Source: Coptis chinensis (taxonomy: Eukaryota; Streptophyta; Magnoliopsida; Ranunculales; Ranunculaceae). Taken from it: a stretch of 64,000 nucleotides of DNA. Shown one piece after another: positions 11,357-21,974 of this stretch (position 1 is the stretch's first letter; each line of letters starts with the position of its first letter). The notes under the pieces were generated by a model that saw only the letters and a program-made list of their open reading frames with translations, was not told the DNA's origin and did no database searches. The DNA is taken from positions 22,778,501 to 22,842,500 of the forward strand of contig CM027377.1 in assembly GCA_015680905.1 (NCBI GenBank). Reading direction: 5' to 3'. The translations under genes and the position numbers were made by a program.

Positions 11357-12883
11357 TTGGTGGGAGTTTTCATTTTTCAATGTTTTATTATTTTACTTTT
11401 TTTTTCCCTTGGAATTGATTGGGTCTTCTATTATTTTTACTTAATTTCTAAGAGGGCTTTGCAAGTTTCTTCTTCTAACTGGCAAATATTAGGTTAAATT
11501 TTTATTAAAATCAAGTAACTTCAACATTCGTAGAGTATCGGTAGTAACCTGGTGGGTCCTTATTTGCTAATTTGTTTGTTGATGGTGTGTTTCATTCACG
11601 TGTTCAACTACAGTTGTTGTGCTTCATGTGTTTTGTTCCCTTATTGGGTGGAGGAAACTTTTGATGAGCGAGCCTCTGTGGTAATATAATATATCTCTTC
11701 AATCAAATGAAATAGAAATTTTTGTTGACCAGATTTTTGTGTTTCGATTTTGGTATTCAATCAGAATTAAAACTTTGTGCGAAGGTGTGTGTGCTTAGCT
11801 AATTTTCGGGTAAACTTTGTGCGAGGGTGTGTCGCTTTCACTCTTGAACTTCATCTTCTCGCATGAATTTGATATTTTTTGAATTAATTTGGTCTATTGG
11901 GATGACTCGAATCTGCTTCTGACTGCGTTCATCTCTTCATTCCAATGAAATAGAAATTTCTGTTGACCAGATTTTCGTGTTTCAATTTTAGTATTCAATC
12001 ATAATTTAACCTATCTGAAAGGGTGTGTGTGCTAAGCCGTAGGTCTCCTCAAAACAGCTAACAAATAACAAACAATAATCTTAAGCTACTGACTTTGTTA
12101 ATGCCCAAAATGTGAGGGGAAACAAAGGTTTAGCTTCTGTATGGGGATAATCATTTTCGGCTATTACACCATGAAAAAAACCAACTACAGCAGTACAACC
12201 TATTTTGTTTGGACAAGTTTAGCAGTTTTCCATTTCCATTTTTATTAATTTTTTTGGATCCAATAGAATAATATATTACATTTTGTCTTAGTGATTCTCA
12301 TTATCCGTTCCCCCTCTTATTGTACTCCTTTTACTATCTACCTAATTTTATCATATGGAGTATACTAATGTTTGGGTTAGCGGTTAGCCTGTAACTTTCT
12401 TTTATCTAATGCACTTTTGCACTTTGAGCGGAGGAACATTTCTTAATTTGAGACCTCAAGGGTTGTATTGCAAAAGCAATTCCTTGGGTAGGGTTTGTCT
12501 CACTGAAATTGTGAGTTTTATATCCAAACAATTTTTTTCTTTCACTTTATCAATTTGCGCTTATGTAGTACTCTTTTTTATTAGATCCCTATATTTTCAT
12601 CCTATGGAGTGTGTTAATGTTTATCGTTGATCAAATTTGTATGAGGAAACGCTAGCTGAGATTGAATACACAAGCTAACTGAAACTAAATGGAATAAGGC
12701 ATTCAAGCATTTCATGTATGCTTTTACTGATTTATATTATAATAATATATCAACTTATATCCGATTCGATGTGTCTTACAATAGGAGCACAAAGAAAGGA
12801 GCTGCATGAGCAATTTTGTTGAAGGCTGGGGCAGTGTTATTGATATAGAAAGTTCGGTGCATCATCAGCTAATAGTGTTCCAG
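11357..12883. other. Intergenic DNA with a direct duplication
   Basis: No gene is seen. A roughly 110-bp direct repeat is present: 11693-11800 and 11931-12045 share AATGAAATAGAAATTT, GTTGACCAGATTTT, TATTCAATCA and GGTGTGTGTGCT in the same order. Confidence 0.6.
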
Positions 12884-12888
12884 TGTGG

Positions 12889-13613
12889 TGTTGGGTTGGT
12901 GGAACCGTCGAGCTTTGCTCCGGTTGTCCGTATACCACACTCACCCCTGCATCGATGAAGAGGGCGCTGACCGCTGGCCCCATGGGCGGCTGCCAAGGCA
13001 ACAAATACCCGATGCCTAAAGAAGAAGATATGCCCAAGGCTTCACTTAAAAGACTCACTTTCCCAAATTTTATTGAAGAGGGCGCCATCACCTAAGCGCC
13101 AGCACAAGGCCCCAGCTTTTAATGAAGGCGCCACACCACTATGTATACCCAGCGCCAAGCTCCGCACTGCGCCCAAGCCCATTTACTTCCCTTTGTCTAT
13201 GTACACCTATATAAAGGAAATAGATTAGGGTTTTGAAGAAAAACTTTGAGAGATTCATTTCTAGGGTATCAGGGAGCTCATTGAGCTAGGTTTGAGTGAG
13301 GCCTCTTCTTATTGATTCTTGATCTCTTGTAAACTCTCCAATCTTTGTTATAAAGGAAACTCGGCTTGTGTGTGGATGTAGGTAACATTTACCAACCACC
13401 TAAATCTTTGTGTCTCTTTGCATTGTTACTTCCATTATTATTGTTAAGTATGAATCGTGATGATATTGTAGTGGTTTTGCTTTGTTGAGGTTGTTGTGAT
13501 AACTACCAAAGTCTTGGGTGGGTGATTTCCTTGGTGTGAACTCCAAGTTGAAATCATTTGGGGATAGAAAGTAACTAGATTGAGGTGTGACTTTCTAGTG
13601 AAATCTCCCAACA
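12889..13613 (+). repeat. Candidate 5' LTR with TATA box
   Basis: Begins TGTTGGG and ends CCCAACA, short inverted ends typical of LTRs. A TATA box lies near 13208-13215 (CTATATAAAGG), and a GTGGATGTAGGTAACA...AACCACCTAAATC block near 13371-13408 resembles the R-U5 part of many plant LTRs. It is followed after two bases by the primer-binding site. The left edge rests on the TIR and on a TGTGG flank shared with 14250-14254. Confidence 0.65.
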
Positions 13614-13615
13614 AG

Positions 13616-13628
13616 TGGTATCAGAGCC
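13616..13628 (+). promoter_or_regulatory. Primer-binding site for initiator Met-tRNA
   Basis: TGGTATCAGAGCC, the standard complement of the 3' end of plant initiator methionine tRNA used by LTR retrotransposons, two bases after the CA of the candidate LTR. Confidence 0.88.
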
Positions 13629-13911
13629 GATGGTTCGGGCAGGACAAAGGCACCGATCATGCGAATCGAGACAAAAAATCATTCAAACCGAGCGCCAATA
13701 AGGCCGCAACTCGTGGAGTTGCTTAACGGCGTGCCCGCTATAATCAAGATTGGTGCCCCGATGTTGTAGAGATTCGGCAGGTGTAACTCGAAGTTGGATC
13801 TAGCAACATGGAATGATGTTCGAGGTGGAGTAGGCTCGGGGTTGAGAAAAATCCCTCCCTCGAGGGCCCTGCACACACCGAGCTCGCATTGATCGTGCTC
13901 GACGATGAACG

Positions 13912-14009
13912 AATGTACTCCCTTGGAGTTCGGTCTAAGGTGGAGATACTCCCTTGGAGTTCGGTCTAAGGTGGAGATACTCCTTTGGAGTTCGGTCCAA
14001 GGTGGAGAT
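13912..14009 (+). repeat. Three tandem 32-33 bp units carrying the polypurine tract
   Basis: CTTGGAGTTCGGTCTAAGG and GTGGAGAT recur three times in a row. The last copy ends in GGTGGAGAT directly before TGTTAG, the position of a polypurine tract before a 3' LTR. The internal domain from PBS to here is only about 400 bp and has no gag or pol, as in TRIM or LARD-like elements. Confidence 0.8.
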
Positions 14010-14249
14010 TGTTAGAGTGTGTGGACCGAAAAAAGAAATAGTCCCACATTGAACAAAAAAGGAGTTCATCATGGGTTGATAAAGTGGGAAGATCACTAAC
14101 TAGTACCGAGGCCTTTTAAGATAAAACCCCACACCCATGGCCAAGATGTGGCCCAAGCCCAATGGGTGGTTAAGTTGGGGACAATATCGGTACTAGTTAT
14201 CCCATGGGCGCGGAGGCCCAGGCCTGGCGGGTGTGCCCAGGTCCTAACA
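14010..14249 (+). repeat. Candidate 3' LTR, 240 bp
   Basis: Starts TGTTAG and ends CTAACA, with GTGTGTGGACCG and AATAGTCCCACATTG near the left end, as in many short plant LTRs. It does not match the 725-bp sequence upstream of the PBS, so the two LTRs do not form a normal pair, although TGTGG flanks both outer ends (12884-12888 and 14250-14254). Confidence 0.6.
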
Positions 14250-14254
14250 TGTGG

Positions 14255-15325
14255 ACCCTAACTGTGGTAATCAAGCATACGGTTAAATTCTCATGTGTAA
14301 GAAAAATTGCCTGCGAGCAAAGTTGCAGTGTCTTCTTGAACTTGCTAAATTCTCATGTACATGTTTCGTTCTTCACTTCTCGTATGTCTTCAAGAATACG
14401 CAACCTTTTAGACCCTCAACAATTGTAATTCTATCGACATTCTTATAAAGCACCTCGCTTTGACCATGCTTGAGGCCTTTTGGTTAATTCCGTGATACAC
14501 CAACATCCTTCTTACTAATTGGTTTCGAAAGCAGAAATTTTGTTCGTTACAAAATCTGCTCACACAAACCATTTTGTTAGTTATGCGTGGACAATGTGCG
14601 ACGCGACCTTCAACAAAATGCTGGTGTCTTTATACTATTTATCAAGTTTTTCAAGATCCACCTTCAACACAATTTTGGTGGCTTTAAACTATTTTGCATG
14701 TTTTCGCACCTACTCTATTTCTCGACGCTCTTCTCTCACCGATGAACACCCGATAACACAAGACTATTTATTAAATAATTAAAACCTTTCGCCACCAAAT
14801 TACGCTTATAAATGAATGCACACGATTTGTTCCTCTGCTCATATTTGTTTGTTTTTATTTGCAACGCCGACTTCCCATGTTACGCATAATCCAAAAGAAT
14901 TGTTAATTAGCTTGGCATATTTACCCAGTTTAGTTTTACAGGCTGATCAAAATATATGTTTAGAGTTGGAGAAACACTTTGTTTAAGATAGTGTACTGAA
15001 AACCTAAGGCGCCCAATCTCTTTTAAAATCTTACAGAGGCAATATATCATGTTCCGACTGTTGCGGGTTCCTATATTAAAACACATATCTTCAGTTCTTA
15101 ACGCTTGCCCCCAAACACTTCGTTTCCCCTCCCACTCCAAAATTTTGTTCTTTTCCTCTTCCTCTAATCAAAGTTTTTTAGCAACTCCTTTAACAGTTTT
15201 AAATAGCTTTCCACCCATGACTTCCCACTATGTATCGTTACTGAAAGGTCTCCTCACCTACTATAAATACATTGGCGAAATGAGTTCATTACCAGCAAGT
15301 TGTTCATAATTCTGTCATCTCATCC
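14255..15325. other. Intergenic DNA and upstream region of the next small gene
   Basis: No conserved coding sequence. A TATA-like CTATAAATAC at about 15260 lies some 65 bp ahead of the first predicted exon at 15326. Confidence 0.4.
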
Positions 15326-16050
15326 ATGAGGTTCGTTTTTTCCCCCCACCCGTTTGCCTAATTGAGCAAACCTTATTTTGATATAACGATTTTGTTTATT
15401 TGAATGTCCAGATCCTCTAAGCACGAAGTTCCTACAAGTTACCCCGTTAGTTTACTTCCTCATTTCCTAATTACAATTTCATATTGTACTACACACTTAA
15501 CAATTTCATTCAATTATGCTTTATTCTAATTACATCTTCTTCTTTGACACAATTCATCACAGCCAATGGAAAAGGGCAGCACAATTGCAATTTCTTTCAA
15601 ACACTTGCTAAATGACGTAACCCATCAGATAGGATTATCACTACCTATCTATGATGCAGTCTTCAAGTTCGGCTGTTACGAATCTTGGGTCGATATACAA
15701 ACCCTTACATTCATCACTTCTAAGAAGAGATGTTTTGAGATCCATCTATCAACCAAAATGGTTCTCGATGAGGTTGTTGCCCGCAGAGCGATCAAAAATA
15801 CCTTCGCTCTATTAACCATTTTGATCTTATTGACTTCAACTCACAGAACTACGCCAAATGCGACTTCAAAATCAATGTACTCCAAGCCGACTCTCAACAA
15901 CTCCGCAACCGTAACACTACCCTCCTTCAACAAATTGCAACTCTGCAAGCACAACATGTCATTCCTAATGTTATTGTCATTAGTGATGATGAGGAGAGCA
16001 TTGCTGACGACTCTGACTACATACCATCGTCGATGGACATAGGGGAATAA
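15326..16050 (+). pseudogene. Small dsRBD-like protein gene with coiled-coil and acidic tail
   Basis: Predicted from three pieces: ATGAG at 15326-15330 (donor GTTCGT), an exon near 15413-15440 ending before GTTAGT, and a long exon from about 15564. The joined frame reads SSKHEVPTSYP then MEKGSTIAISFKHLLNDVT. The segment FKHLLNDVTHQIGLSLPIY plus the later VLDEVVARRAIKNTFALL has the outline of a double-stranded-RNA-binding motif (helix 1, LPxY, helix 2). A one-base shift near 15815 leads into a coiled-coil-like stretch (LQADSQQLRNRNTTLLQQI) and an acidic end (ISDDEESIADDSDYIPSS) stopping near 16050. About 180 codons if the shift is an error. The fold assignment is tentative. Confidence 0.45.
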
Positions 16051-17560
16051 AGCGACCCTTGAAGAAAAAAGAGGATATTAATTCCTTCCTGCCTATCAGT
16101 TATTTAGTTTCCCTTTGCTTCCTGGATTGCACAACTACCTTTGCAACTTGCTTTATCTTAACAGGCTTTGTTGATGTTTAATACATTATGGAGTGTCGTT
16201 TATATACACCATGTTTGAACGAACCTCTGTCTATCTCATTCAACTTTTTCCTCTGTCTATCTTATCAGTGTTGTTTGACTTTTTTTTTTTTTTTTTTTCT
16301 GTTTCCCTTTTTTTCCGGTCAATATCAATGTTGTTTGCTTAACACATTCACTTCTTCCAGCAACCAATATATATCTTATACTCAGTAAATTACTGCTGCC
16401 TACTTCTATTAAACGACTGTGCCTACTTAAGGGAAAATTGACTAAGTCTTTTACCAATACCGAGCCATAAGTCAGGTATACAACTAACCATTTCAGTCAC
16501 AATCTAGCCAATCCTTTATTATTTTGTTGTCTTTGAGCTCATTAGTCCAACAAGAATAGAGAATGGTATTTTCATTCAGTGGTGATTGTGGTAGCAGACG
16601 GTTGAGCTCTTAAACCAATAATCTAAGAAATACGTTATCGCCTAAAAAAACCAAAATTATCGCCACTCTCCAATTGCTCTTGAGAGGCCGCACTGTGTGG
16701 CACTTGAGATTGGATTCGTTGCCAGATTAATAATGTTCTTAAAAAATCGTTTACAGCCCAACTTAAACACATAAATCAATGCTTACAGGATCCGCCCAAA
16801 AATGAATGCATCATTCTAAGCAGACCCATGAAAATAAGGTTCCCCAACCAACTCCTTTTTTACAACACATACTAGCATGCACAAACAATCTTTGTTAGGT
16901 GCCTCAAATAAGACCTCGGTTGCTTCCCCTCGTCCACGCGATAACGACATTCGGCGCCTCTATTAACCAACATTATACGAGCACTGCTAGGCAGACCTTG
17001 TTTTTTTACCACCTATTTGCGACACACTGTTTGTTAAACGTTAGTTTGCATTGATACACACGGGTACATGTGTCGAGACAAATCAATGATTATCATTAGT
17101 AGGTCGGTTTGGCTGATTAAATTGGTTGTTCTCGGAATCATTACTCACATTATATTCAGTTACATTGCTTTTCAAGCAAATTCATTCTGCTTTGTACATG
17201 ATCTATTATACATAGTATGAAAACTACCACAATTATTACATTAAAAACATTTTTCATTTTTCTTCTTTTGACTCACTTAATCCTATATGTATATGTAACT
17301 CCCATACTCATCAATTCTCCACCCTTTTACATTTACTACATTACTTCCTTCCCTATAAAAATTACCCTCAATTCTCTTTCAAGCGATAAAACTTGGTATC
17401 TATTTCTCATTACCTCGCCATAGAAGCAAGCCTTCTCTTACCAACACCCAGTCCACAGGTACGGTTCCCAATTGCTCTTCTTTTTTGTTCATCTAATTTG
17501 TACATTGTCATCTATTTATGTGCTTAATGTTTTGTGACTCTCATATATCTTTTGCAACAA
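16051..17560. other. Intergenic DNA
   Basis: Contains a pyrimidine-rich run (16279-16317) and AT-rich sequence. No gene can be supported. Confidence 0.4.
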
Positions 17561-17833
17561 ATGTCTTACTTATCAAACGAAGGCCCAGATACAAGCAAGC
17601 CACTGTCAACATCCTATGAAGACAACTTTCCAATTTATAAGCCCGAAACTCCACCAGGAATTGTCGGTCTAAACGCAATGATGTATGCTTTTGATCATCT
17701 CACCGAGTCACACCTAAACTACCATAAACCAAAACTCAATGTTGAAGAGACCCCTGCCAAAAGCACCAAGACGCCTATCAAAACCTCCTATGATAAAGAA
17801 TTTAATCCCACTTCCATGGACAACATAGATTAA
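17561..17833 (+). CDS. Short unknown protein, paralogue A
   Basis: Ninety codons from ATG at 17561 to TAA. The protein contains MSYLSNEGPDTSK, TSYEDNFPIYKPETPP, a middle AFDHLTESHLNYHKPKL and a polar C-terminus. I do not recognise a family. Support comes from the second copy at 25357-25602, which keeps the order SLSN, TS(Y/F)ED(N/R)FPIY, SHL, KPKL, ENP/EETP, so the reading frame has been conserved above its surroundings. An intron may end just upstream, since a CACAG/GT-rich junction lies near 17458. Function unknown. Confidence 0.5.
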   Translation: MSYLSNEGPDTSKPLSTSYEDNFPIYKPETPPGIVGLNAMMYAFDHLTESHLNYHKPKLNVEETPAKSTKTPIKTSYDKEFNPTSMDNID

Positions 17834-19057
17834 GTTGTAATACATAACAAGTTAAACCCAATCCTCACTTGCCTCCGTTTCACGTTAATAAATTTTTGAC
17901 TATTTAGTTTTTCAAATACTAATGATTTCCGATTCAAAATGTTAAATGCATGAAATGTTATTGACCTGTTTCCCGCTATCTATCAAGCCTTGCCAAAATT
18001 TTGAGCTTTAACCTAATCTACATGACTCAATATATTGCTTTTATGAAGCATCAACTCATCGTCCTCAGAGATCATAACTATACTAACCAAAGGACCATAT
18101 GAATTAACTGCTTTTTATAATTTGTTGCCACTAATTTTGAATAGTGTGCTATGCCAATCTCTCCCACGCACAACATTTTTCTCCTTTCTTTGGTGCTCTA
18201 AGTGCCATCATGATGGCTTGATCACCATTTGGAAAAAAAAACATTTTGGCACAATATTAGTGTTTCATCATTCTCTAAAACAACCATTTTTTGGTTGGGG
18301 TTTTCTGTTGAAATTAGTTGAATGTTTTGTGGTTTCATTAATTTAAGCACTTGCTTTTGACAGCCACAATTAAGGATCAAGATTCAATAGATGTTATATA
18401 TCTAATATATACCTTTGCACACTAACTCCACTTGAGCAGCAAGCTATTGTGTTCAATTTTGGAAGGAGATTCCTCTTCCATATCAGTTACCCCGAAAGTT
18501 ATGTCGTGGTTAGGGTTCATGCATACATTGCAATTTTTGCAAAGCAATATTAATGGGCATGCCTTATACTTTTCTCAGCCATGGTGCGATGTGATATGCC
18601 CTTTGTTTTACCTTGACTCAACACATTTCCAACCATGCAGGAAAAAAATGATCATAAACTATTACCCTAATACAATAACATCAAATCTAATTATAATACA
18701 TGGCGCCACCAATATCCCTAACGCATTCGAAAGGATTGGAAAACAATATTGGATGCATTGCTAATTTACAAAGTTTAAGAGAAAAAAACATTGGAGTCAC
18801 AATGTCGCAATAGATGACTGCTCTCTGAGGCCCTCCACAGATATATTTTCCGATTATGATGAAATTCCAAAACATTTCGGCAAGCTACAATGTGAGGTCG
18901 TTAGGGTGACTTTTTCTGCATATTGATGAATTTCCTTGGTCCTCAACAGTTTCCAGCACTCTTAACACTCCTTAATAATAAACTTCTCACACTCCTCTTT
19001 TTTCTCCACCCTCATCCACAATTCAATTAAACCCCTACGTCTTCTGTAACCACATCC
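17834..19057. other. Intergenic DNA
   Basis: No conserved coding or element structure that I can support. Confidence 0.4.
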
Positions 19058-19600
19058 CACTACACCAAAACAGGATATTTGTAACACACATATTTTTTAA
19101 TTTGTAACAGTTTTTTACCGTTAGTGTATTTTTACTGCCTTTTTACTGTGAGGAATAATGGTAAAGCGTTAGTTTAATTGCCAGTGAGATTTGAATTAAT
19201 TTCTAACGATTTTATGTTATTTGGTCACGAAATTTTATCGTTAGGGCAAACGCTAATGTAAAAAAATTAAAAATTAACTTGAAATTAGAAATTTGGGAAT
19301 GAGGGAACTTTTTGGGAACAACATAAAAAACTCTCAAACTAAAATAAAAGCTCCTCTCTCTCTCTGCTCTCTCTATCAACCCTCTCCTAAATCTCTTATA
19401 ATTTAGGGTTTTGCCACTTCGGTTGTCTCACCTGCTGCCATTTAAAAGTTAAAACTAACTAATTTCAATTTTTTCTTAGTAAACTAACCTCTTTACTCTA
19501 CTATTGTGTAGTAATCCTGTGATTCACTTAATTTTTGGTAGCTTTCTGGTCTTGGTTCAGTGTTTACACTACGATTTGTTGTAAAGGTATGATTTTTTTT
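19058..19600 (+). mobile_element. CACTA (En/Spm) transposon terminus, one end only
   Basis: CACTACACCAAAACAGGAT at 19058 is a typical CACTA terminal inverted repeat, followed by clustered subterminal repeats of the TAACG/CGTTAG type (CCGTTAGTG, TCTAACGATTTT, ATCGTTAGGGC, CGCTAATG) over about 200 bp. A CT-rich leader at 19353-19395 could be the element's own 5' UTR. No matching opposite end (GGTGTAGTG) or TNP1/TNP2 coding sequence is found in the window, so this is a truncated copy or a solitary end. Confidence 0.7.
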
Positions 19601-20518
19601 CCCTTTATCATATTTTTCAATTAAATCTAGTAAATTTGGTAGTCTTTTCTACGAATTGGTAGATTTCCAGCTTATAGTTGTGCTCTTTCTTTATTTTGTA
19701 ATTTTATCTTTTATTTTAATTTTAATTTTAAGATTATGAAATTCAGTATGGTATTCGTGTGATCCCTATTCCTAAATTTTGTGTGGTCTTGAGTCTTTTA
19801 ATTCAGTTATAAATTCAATCAACTGTTAGAGTATGCCATTGTGGGTTTTCTATTTCTGTGTATCAAAGTATCCATCCTTTCTTCCATGGTAATCGAATGT
19901 TGCTTAGCCAAGAATTCACTCTAAATTTGCAACTATTAATTGACACAGCAAGTGTTTTCCGTTTAGTGTATAATGTTCCTATTTGGTTGTTTCTCTAATT
20001 GATTTTTTCCAGTGAAGTTGTTTGAGTCAAGATTTTATCCGGAAGTCGGGTGCTTAAATGTTTGTGAAGTTCTGCTTGTTGTTGGTATTTGATAAGATAA
20101 TGTGCACCCAAAATGGAAAGGCAGTCAAGTATAGACCAATGAAAACTTATCTGAGGGTTTGGGGTTTGGAAGAGATTAAGTACATCACGAATATAAATCA
20201 CTATTTCAGTTTGGATTTTTCTGTTGTTTCTTGTATTATGTAGTTTTGTTTTATCTATGGGTGAAGTTTTTCTCCAAAATTGCTTATACTTTCACAAATA
20301 CTTAGTTATTTTGGAAGAAAGATATTTACTATTTTTATAGTATGCTATCAGGACCTTGACTAGAATACATACTAGGAAACTGTTAGATTTGCATCTTATT
20401 CGTACATTCTAGTGGTTTGTTAGTGTTGATTTTCTTTTATCATTGTTTCTTGTTACTTGAGCCACGTGTTTGTGTCGAAAAAGAATGTTGTGTTGTGTGT
20501 ACATGTCCAACTTAGAAT
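19601..20518. other. Intergenic or CACTA-internal DNA
   Basis: T-rich sequence without supported genes. Confidence 0.4.
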
Positions 20519-21355
20519 ATGTTCATGTTTTGTGGTACTTTTTGCTTCAGCATCGATCCTCATCATCACTGTAATAGATGGGGCTCTTCTCCTTCTCCCT
20601 CTATACGTTTTTTCCCAAAATCTATAAATTTGTATTGGAATTTCATGGCAGATATAAAGGTGCTACATTCTTTTAACTTGCAACACAAGCTTCGAAAAGC
20701 ACCGCAAATCCTAGAATGTTATTGGCTTTTTCCTCCCTCGGGCATAGTGAAAGTTAATGTTGACGGGAGCTCACGAGGCAATCCTAGTAGGTCAGGCTGG
20801 GGAGTGGTCCTTAGAGACTGTAACGGAGATCTTTTGGGGGCTGCTGCAAGGGTTTAGGCAATACAACCAACTACATGGTAGAATCTTTTGCGATAATAGA
20901 AGGAGTCTCAAAAGCAATAGATTTGGGATGGAGGAACATCTGAGTGGAATCGGACTTGGCTTCAGTGGTCAAAGCTTTCCAAGATGATAAAATGCATTGG
21001 AGGGTCAAATCAAGGTGGATACAGCTTAAGGCCAAATCTTCATGGATAAATATTACGTCCACCTAGAGGGAGACAAACTTAGGTGCGGACAATTGTGCAA
21101 GACATGGTGCGGCTCTATCAAAGGGAGAAAGTAAATGGTGGACATCTAGACCTCCGTTTATGAGGAACTTGGAAAACCACTATACTACTTACTTTAGATT
21201 CATTGCATAAGACAACACCTTTTTGTAAGTCAATGGTGGATACACAATTGATGACGTCCACCATAGACCATCTTCAGCCTTCTTCTTATTATTCTTTTTT
21301 TTTTGTAACTTCCTTTTAAATTAATTTAATCAATTACCTTTTAGCAAAAAAAAAA
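20519..21355 (+). mobile_element. Second LINE 3' end: RNase H domain plus poly-A
   Basis: Coding remnant of the plant RVT_3 RNase H domain: CYWLFPPSGIVKVNVDGSSR, GNPSRSGWGVVLRDCNGD, then NTTNYMVESFAIIEG and VESDLASVVKAFQDDKMHW in other frames, which keep the D, E, D catalytic positions. One frame change is explained by a missing G in the run at 20849-20851 (GCAAGGGTTTAG). A T-rich 3' tail region and an A run at 21346-21355 mark a LINE 3' end. It is read on the opposite strand to the LINE at 3.3-9.4 kb. Confidence 0.72.
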
Positions 21356-21974
21356 GTATCGGAATTTCGTATCCACCACATTTGTTCACCTTCTTCATAT
21401 CAAGATACTATTCGTGTTACAACATCAGCAATCAGGTTTTGTGCTTATTTTTTTATCTTTCTCACAAATGTCCTGTGCTTTATATGTGGATGCGCAATTC
21501 AATATTTTGATACATGGATTATGCAATTTCTATTCTGTCTTATTCCTTACTGCATGTCGGCTACTCCCTACTTAATTTGTCCTTTCTATTACTGATTCAT
21601 GTGCTATGCCTCTTCAGTCTTCCAAAAAAATATAAAGGAATTTGCAGGATTTCCTTGCGCAATTTTCATTTAGTTACATCCATTTCCCTATTGAGTTGTT
21701 TGTGTAATTTAAGTTGCCCGTATATTATGCAAACGTTGCTGCTGACCATCCTAACCCAGTTGTAAGGTCAACCAATTGTTATTATTCTTGAATGGGTTGG
21801 TAAATAGTTGTGGCATTTGCCTTCATTGTCGTTTCATCGACACACTTTTTAACAATTCGCGCTTTGTTGTTGTTTTAGTTATAATTTTTCTTTCTTTTAT
21901 CCTCCATTTTGTTTTTTATAATTCCATATTGTTTAATTTGGCCCTTTTCCTATCCTTAACAGCTGTGACTCCCG
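21356..21974. other. Region upstream of the RPA1-like gene
   Basis: AT-rich, with no supported coding sequence. Its end (TTAACAG before 21962) looks like a splice acceptor, so it may hold a leader intron. Confidence 0.35.

Noticed and set aside
13616..13628. tRNA gene fragment
   Set aside because: It matches only the primer-binding-site complement of initiator Met-tRNA, directly after an LTR-like CA. No cloverleaf is present.
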